From: Chloroflexota bacterium
Lineage (GTDB): Bacteria > Chloroflexota > Anaerolineae > Caldilineales > Caldilineaceae
DNA: 10,619 nucleotides
NCBI GenBank assembly: GCA_003577005.1
Contig: QEUW01000292.1
Location: 1 to 10,619 of the forward strand
Reading direction: 5' to 3'
A program made the translations under genes and the position numbers. Positions 1-4,100 of the stretch are shown here, in pieces (position 1 is the stretch's first letter; every line of letters starts with the position of its first letter). The notes under the pieces were generated by a model. That model ran no database searches. It had not been told where the DNA came from and was given only the letters and a program-made list of their open reading frames with translations.

Positions 1-185
1 CCGGCGCCGTTGGGTCCGATAAAGCCCAATAGTTCCCCGTCTGCCATGCGAAAGGAGAGATCACGCACAGCTTCGACGATCTGCCACTGGGGACGCCAGA
101 GCGCAGCCAGGCTACCTTGTAGACCTGCCTCCTTACGCTTGGTGCGGAAGCTCTTATGCAAATGGTGGACATCGATGGCGGACAT
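1..185 (-). CDS. ABC transporter ATP-binding protein, N-terminal fragment
   Basis: The gene reads leftward from ATG at 185-183 and is cut by the window edge after 61 codons. The protein starts MSAIDVHHLHKSF, the usual first beta-strand of an ABC ATPase, and reaches GPNGAG at residues 56-61, which is the first part of the Walker A motif (GxxGxGK[ST]) and the last thing visible. Between them, residues of about 15-40 form an insert (TKRKEAGLQGSL...WRP) before IVEAVRDLSF. Such an insert is typical of ABC-2 type exporter ATPases of the NatA/YbhF class, where the substrate may be a drug, lipid or polysaccharide. The start is supported by an AAGGAG ribosome-binding site at 198-193 with a 7-nt spacer. 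Walker B, the signature motif and any permease partner lie outside the window, so the substrate cannot be stated. The ABC ATPase call is firm; the subclass is inference. Confidence 0.9.
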   Translation of the reverse strand, partial: MSAIDVHHLHKSFRTKRKEAGLQGSLAALWRPQWQIVEAVRDLSFRMADGELLGFIGPNGA

Positions 186-192
186 GCGTTTG

Positions 193-198
193 CTCCTT
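193..198 (-). promoter_or_regulatory. Ribosome-binding site of the ABC ATPase gene
   Basis: The minus strand reads AAGGAG here, seven nucleotides before the ATG at 185. It is a strong Shine-Dalgarno match and fixes the start codon. Confidence 0.8.
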
Positions 199-210
199 GT
201 CAGTGGATCG

Positions 211-275
211 GTAGGGAGGTAGACAGGTACACAAGTAGCCGCTTTGCATCCCTGTCTACCAGTGTACCTGCCTAC
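211..275. repeat. Overlapping inverted repeats upstream of the ABC gene, operator-like
   Basis: The sequence GGTAGACAGG at 218-227 is perfectly inverted at 251-260 (CCTGTCTACC, spacer 23 nt). The overlapping 14-mer GTAGACAGGTACAC at 219-232 is inverted with one mismatch at 262-275 (GTGTACCTGCCTAC). One left arm can therefore pair with either of two adjacent right arms, which are direct repeats of each other. The cluster lies about 25-90 nt upstream of the ABC ATG. It could be a multi-site repressor operator or a 5'-leader RNA structure. A near copy of the motif occurs before the protease gene at 1146-1159. The repeat is directly seen; the regulatory role is inference. Confidence 0.55.
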
Positions 276-290
276 TCCAACACACTCCAT

Positions 291-359
291 AAAAACAGCC
301 ACAGACCTGAGGCCTGGGCTGACGGATCAAAAAACCACAGGCTGTGCGCCTGTGGCTGT
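291..359 (-). terminator. Intrinsic terminator with a competing alternative helix (possible attenuator)
   Basis: On the minus strand an 8-bp perfect stem (355-348 with 342-335, arms CCACAGGC and GCCTGTGG, 5-nt loop) is followed at once by six U residues (334-329), a standard intrinsic terminator. The same upstream arm also belongs to a perfect 10-bp helix formed by 359-350 and 304-295 (arms ACAGCCACAG and CTGTGGCTGT), which excludes the first stem and is itself followed by a U-run at 295-291. The ABC ATPase gene lies downstream on this strand, 106 nt past the second U-run. No convincing minus-strand gene lies upstream. It may simply end an unseen transcript, or act as an attenuator in the ABC leader. 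The structures are seen; the attenuation role is inference. Confidence 0.55.
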
Positions 360-415
360 GGAAAGCGAACCCTGCTACTTCCTCACGGCGAACACATGGC
401 GCATCTGTACAGCAT

Positions 416-460
416 GGTCATTATGCCGGTAATGACCGCTGCGGGAATAAGCCGGTATTC
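416..460. repeat. Two adjacent small palindromes sharing a GCCGGTA core
   Basis: A perfect 8-bp inverted repeat, GGTCATTA (416-423) and TAATGACC (430-437), surrounds TGCCGG. Thirteen bases further on, GAATA (445-449) and TATTC (456-460) surround AGCCGG. Both have a 6-nt centre and share GCCGGTA, with the two GCCGG cores 26 bp apart. The layout resembles a pair of sites for a dimeric regulator, but no regulator gene is in view and the role is inference. Confidence 0.35.
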
Positions 461-528
461 AGAGCGAAGAAGTACAAAGAGCAAGGACATGAACTGACTG
501 TTCCTCAGAATACCTACGACCCTCTGTT

Positions 529-556
529 AGGTGCGTCGAGGTGCAGGATTGGCGAA
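529..556 (+). repeat. Partial extra copy of the MITE-end sequence
   Basis: AGGTGCGTC (529-537) followed, after six extra bases (GAGGTG), by CAGGATTGG (544-552) repeats the left end of the element at 617-726, where AGGTGCGTC runs straight into CAGGATTGG (617-634). It may be a decayed end of a second copy of the same element. No matching right end is seen for it. Confidence 0.4.
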
Positions 557-571
557 AGCTGTACTTTTGAA

Positions 572-600
572 AGAGTAACATAGGTTACAGTCCACGTCAA
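572..600 (-). promoter_or_regulatory. Candidate minus-strand promoter
   Basis: The minus strand has TTGACG (600-595, five of six bases of the -35 consensus), a 17-nt spacer, and TACTCT (577-572) preceded by TGT, an extended -10 type of arrangement. The -10 itself is weak. A small palindrome, GTAAC-ATAG-GTTAC (575-588), overlaps it. If used, it would give the ABC gene a leader of about 380 nt that includes the terminator at 291-359. Weak call. Confidence 0.25.
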
Positions 601-616
601 GTCCCGCAAAAATGTG

Positions 617-726
617 AGGTGCGTCCAGGATTGGGGGCGAAGTGACGACGCCAGCATTCCGGCCAGCATTCCGGGGGCGCCCGCTGGGCGCGGAATGCTG
701 CCTTGTCCCAAATTGCGGACGCACCC
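617..726. mobile_element. MITE-like palindromic element flanked by 8-bp direct repeats
   Basis: The 110-bp element has inverted ends: GGTGCGTCC at 618-626 matches GGACGCACC at 717-725 perfectly, and the match resumes inwards (ATT at 630-632, GGG at 634-636) to give about 15 of 19 bases. It is flanked exactly by AAAATGTG at 609-616 and again at 727-734, as expected for an 8-bp target-site duplication. The interior holds no reading frame of interest but has a tandem repeat and a strong hairpin (651-700). Short length, inverted ends, flanking duplication and no transposase are the hallmarks of a MITE mobilised by a transposase elsewhere in the genome. The family is unknown to me; 8-bp duplications occur in several IS families. 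Confidence 0.6.
651..700. repeat. 12-bp tandem repeat and GC-rich hairpin inside the MITE-like element
   Basis: CCAGCATTCCGG occurs twice in tandem (651-662 and 663-674). The second copy forms the outer stem of a hairpin: CAGCATTCCG (664-673) pairs with CGGAATGCTG (691-700), and inside it CGCCC (678-682) pairs with GGGCG (686-690) around a GCT loop. No T-run follows, so it is not a terminator. The structure could help mobilisation or be a protein-binding site. Confidence 0.6.
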
Positions 727-734
727 AAAATGTG

Positions 735-1028
735 TGACTGTTCCAAGAATAATAACGAAAAGTATAGAAAAGGGCAGGTTGCCGGATGAAGCTCCATGTC
801 ACACATCCGTACACATCATACACGTCATTCGGACTGATTTTGTCTACATCATTGTCATCAGGACAGTCCATATAAAAGATCAGCAATTCGTAAGTTTTTT
901 CGGCAAAATGACCGTTGCCCCGGCTGACAGCCCGTGCTATGATTGCCCCAATCCACCGCATCCACGGCTACACAGATGTTTCCCAGCTTAGCAACGTTGT
1001 AGATATCAAGGTAGCAGATGATGAGCAA
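735..1028. other. Intergenic stretch with no recognisable gene
   Basis: This is relatively AT-rich compared with the coding regions. Reading frames on either strand lack any recognisable domain, a convincing ribosome-binding site or the codon character of the neighbouring genes. TGACTGTTCC-A-AGAATA at 735-751 echoes TGACTGTTCC-TC-AGAATA at 495-512, so part of the flank is also duplicated. A TATAAA at 871-876 lacks a correctly spaced -35. A small RNA ending at the terminator at 1029-1057 cannot be excluded. Confidence 0.4.
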
Positions 1029-1057
1029 ACCCGTGGCCCAAGGTTACGGGTATTTTT
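1029..1057 (+). terminator. Plus-strand intrinsic terminator upstream of the protease gene
   Basis: ACCCGTGGCC (1029-1038) pairs with GGTTACGGGT (1042-1051) over ten base pairs, two of them G-U, around a CAA loop, followed by A and five T residues (1053-1057). No plus-strand gene is recognised before it, so it may insulate the protease promoter from read-through, or end a small untranslated transcript. Confidence 0.55.
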
Positions 1058-1088
1058 ATTGGTGTTCCCAGGTCCGGCAGCACAGGAA

Positions 1089-1118
1089 TTGAACCTGAAA
1101 CTCTATATTTCCTATAAG
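1089..1118 (+). promoter_or_regulatory. Probable sigma-70-type promoter of the protease gene
   Basis: TTGAAC (1089-1094) and TATAAG (1113-1118, five of six consensus bases) are separated by 18 nt. The predicted start of transcription is near 1125, giving a 5' leader of about 57 nt. The upstream terminator at 1029-1057 fits an independent transcription unit. Confidence 0.55.
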
Positions 1119-1150
1119 GTCTAGCCCCACCCTTAGTGGTGAGGCTAGAC
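1119..1150. promoter_or_regulatory. 13-bp palindrome overlapping the predicted transcription start, operator-like
   Basis: GTCTAGCCCCACC (1119-1131) is inverted at 1138-1150 (GGTGAGGCTAGAC) with one mismatch and a 6-nt centre. It begins immediately after the -10 box at 1113-1118, so a protein bound here would block initiation. Alternatively part of it folds at the 5' end of the mRNA. The right arm runs into TAGACAGATACACA, which matches the repeat upstream of the ABC gene. The palindrome is seen; repression is inference. Confidence 0.5.
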
Positions 1151-1163
1151 AGATACACACAAA

Positions 1164-1170
1164 GAAGGGA
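1164..1170 (+). promoter_or_regulatory. Ribosome-binding site of the protease gene
   Basis: GAAGGGA lies 11 nt before the ATG at 1182, slightly far but the only purine-rich site. An earlier ATG at 1171 is out of frame. The ATG at 1182 gives a complete signal peptide. Confidence 0.55.
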
Positions 1171-1181
1171 ATGTTCAGCCT

Positions 1182-4100
1182 ATGCACCTTCATTCGCCGC
1201 AGGCTCGTAACGCCGCGCGCATCCACCGCTTCTTGCTAGCCATTATCCTCCTTTTGACGTTGCTACCCAGACCCCCTGTTCAAGCCCATGCACCGACAGG
1301 TGACAATTCCCCGGCTCCGCCTGCTGCAAACTACACGGCTGCCAGCGAGGACGGCTTTCTCACCGGCCCATCGCCGGACGACCCGCTGGAAATTGCCCTG
1401 CGCTATCTCCACACCCATCGCTTCGAGCTGGGATTGACGGAAGACGATCTCAGCGATATTGTGGTCAAAGACCGTTATGTGTCCGCACACAACGGCGTCA
1501 CCCATCTCTATCTTCGCCAGCGTTTGAACGGCATCGAACTCTTTAACGGCGACATCAATATCAACATCACCTGGGATGGCCGCGTGATCAACCTGGGCAA
1601 CCGCTTTCTGGGCAACCTGCGCGCACGGGTAGAGACGACCGCGCCGGCTCTGCCAGCGGCTGCCGCTGTCCAGAGCGTAGCCGGCCAGTTAGGTCTTCAG
1701 GTCTCGGAAGCGCTGGTGGCCACCAGCAGCGCGCGCGGCGTCGATCAGGTGCAGGAGGTGAGCAGCGGCGGCTTCTCGGCCGACCCTATCCCCGTGCGCC
1801 TCATCTATCAACCGGTGGAGAATGGCCGCGTGCGCCTGGCCTGGAACATGGTGATCCGCGTCAAAGAGGGCAGCGACTGGCTCGATATCCGCGCTGATGC
1901 GGTAACCGGGGAGATCCTCTCCCAGGTCAACTGGACAAAAGAGGGACACTACACCGCTGGCGGATCCGGCCAGCGCGCTGCCGCCGGGAGCCCGGCACCA
2001 GCACCGCTCGGCGAGGCAACGCCAAACTCCTACCTGGTCTACGCCTTGCCCGCCGATAGCCCCCACGATACCGGGCGGACATTGGTCACCAACCCGGCCG
2101 GCCCTATCGCCTCGCCCTTCGGCTGGCATGATGTAGACGGCGCCCCCGGCGCGGAGTACACCACAACGCGCGGCAACAACGCCTTTGCCTATGCCGACCT
2201 GGCCGCACCAGACGGTTTTACCGCCGGTGATGTGACCGTTGATGGCGGAGCCAGCCTGGTCTTCTCCTATACAATCAACCTGGATCAAGAGCCCTTGACC
2301 TATGTCAACGCTTCTGTCACCAACCTCTTCTATATAACTAATCAAATTCATGACATCCTCTATCCCTATGGTTTTGACGAAGCGAGCGGCAACTTCCAGC
2401 AGAACAACTATGGCCGCGGCGGGCTCGGCGGCGATTACGTCCGCGCCGAAGCCCAGGACTACAGCGGTTTTAGCAACGCAAACTTTTCCACGCCCCCCGA
2501 TGGGAATCCCCCGCGCATGCAGATGTACCTTGGCGCGCCAGCGCAGCGTTTTACGGTCAATGCTCCGGCGACCATTGCCGGTGAATACATGTCGGGCAGC
2601 GCAGCCTTTGGACCGCAAACCTTTACCGTGACCGGCGATCTGGTGCTCGTCGCTGATGGCGTGGACACGACGACGGACGGATGCGAAACCCCCTTTACCA
2701 ACAACGTCACCGGCAAGATCGCGTTGATCGATCGCGGCACCTGCGCCTTCAAGCTCAAGGTCTATCACGCTGAGTTGGGCGGCGCCATTGGTGTAGTCAT
2801 CGCCAATCATCAAGCGGGCGGACCGCCGGGGATGGCAGATTCAATCGGGGCGCCGGAAGTTTCCATCCCGGTGTTGTCGGTCTCGTTGGAAACAGGCAAC
2901 GCCTTCAAAGCACAACTGGGAACGGAGACCGTCAATGTCACCCTCCACCGCGGCGTGCGGAGCGATGGTTCGTTCGACAACGGCGTGATCATCCATGAGT
3001 ATGGCCACGGTGTCTCCAACCGCCTGACAGGCGGCCCCAGCAACGCAGGCTGTGTGTCCAATCTCGAGGCCAGAGGCATGGGCGAAGGATGGAGCGATTT
3101 TCTAGCCCTGGCCCTCACCGCTCGCGCCGGGGATACGCGCTTTACACAAAAGGCAATTGGCAACTGGCTGATGAACTACCCCGCCAATGGCCCTGGCATC
3201 CGGCGCGTGCTCTACACCACCGACATGACGGTCAATCCGCACACCTTCGCCACCAGCCAGCAGAATGAGTTTGTCCACGACATCGGAGAGGTGTGGGCGA
3301 CCATGCTGTGGGAGGTCTACTGGAATCTGGTGGATACGTACGGCTTTGACGCGGACCTTCATCATGGCGTGGGCGGCAACAACCTGGCGCTGCAACTGGT
3401 GCTCGACGGCATGAAACTCCAGCCGTGCAACCCGACCTTTGTGGAAGCGCGCGATGCAATCCTGGCCGCTGATCTTGTCAACAACGGCGGCGCCAATCAG
3501 TGCTCCATTTGGGCAGCTTTTGCCAAGCGGGGGCTGGGTTACAGCGCGACCGCCGGTACAAGCGACTCGGTGACCGATAGCGCGGAAAGCTTCGATCTAC
3601 CCCCATCCTGTATGCTCGATGTGCAACCACCCGAACAAAGGGTATGCCAGCCAAACGATGCACTCTTTGACGTGGCGCTAGGACCGTTGTTCGATAGCAC
3701 CGCCACCTTGAGCGCGCACAACGTCCCTGCCAACGCAACGGCCAGCTTTACCCCCAATCCGATTGTTTCGCCCACCCACAGCATCCTGACCATCGGCAAC
3801 ACAGCCGCCGTCGTTCCGGGGGTCTATGACTTCCAGGTCATCGCCACCGGGGCGACACAGGTCTATACGACGCCGGTGCAACTGGCGCTCTCCTCGGCGG
3901 CGCCCGGCGCTCCCACCTTGATAGCCCCGGCTGATGGCTTGACCAATACAACAGATGCGCCGACCTTTACTTGGCAGCCTTCGCCGCAAGCAGTAGACTA
4001 TCTGCTCGAAGTGGCCGAAGATAGCGCCTTTACGACCCTGGTTTTCACAACCACAACGACGGCCACACAGAGCGAGTCTATCTATCGGCTGCGTTCCGCA

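Noticed and set aside
156..497. Plus-strand frame with a CACGCGK string resembling an HNH zinc motif.
   Set aside because: The Cys-rich string comes from the terminator hairpin at 335-355, the frame overlaps the ABC gene start on the other strand, and no domain is recognisable.
766..795. Possible c-di-GMP riboswitch (GGCAGGTTGCCGG resembles the 3' part of GEMM).
   Set aside because: The conserved 5' core and the correctly spaced GGGACGCAAAG element are missing, so it is a chance match.
852..876. TTGTCA followed by TATAAA as a promoter.
   Set aside because: The spacing is only 13 nt, too short for a sigma-70-type promoter.
527..961. Minus-strand frame of 144 codons.
   Set aside because: It runs straight through the MITE-like element, has no family resemblance and has unlikely composition.
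614..991. Plus-strand frame of 125 codons.
   Set aside because: It begins inside the MITE-like element, lacks a ribosome-binding site and shows no domain.
1082..1096. On the minus strand, AGGTTCAATTCCTGT looks like a tRNA T-arm (tRNA remnant or attachment site).
   Set aside because: No matching acceptor, D or anticodon arms are found, and the segment is better explained as part of the protease promoter (TTGAAC at 1089-1094).
1689..2813. Long minus-strand frame of 374 codons inside the protease gene.
   Set aside because: It is a GC-driven shadow of a well-supported gene on the other strand, with no recognisable domain.
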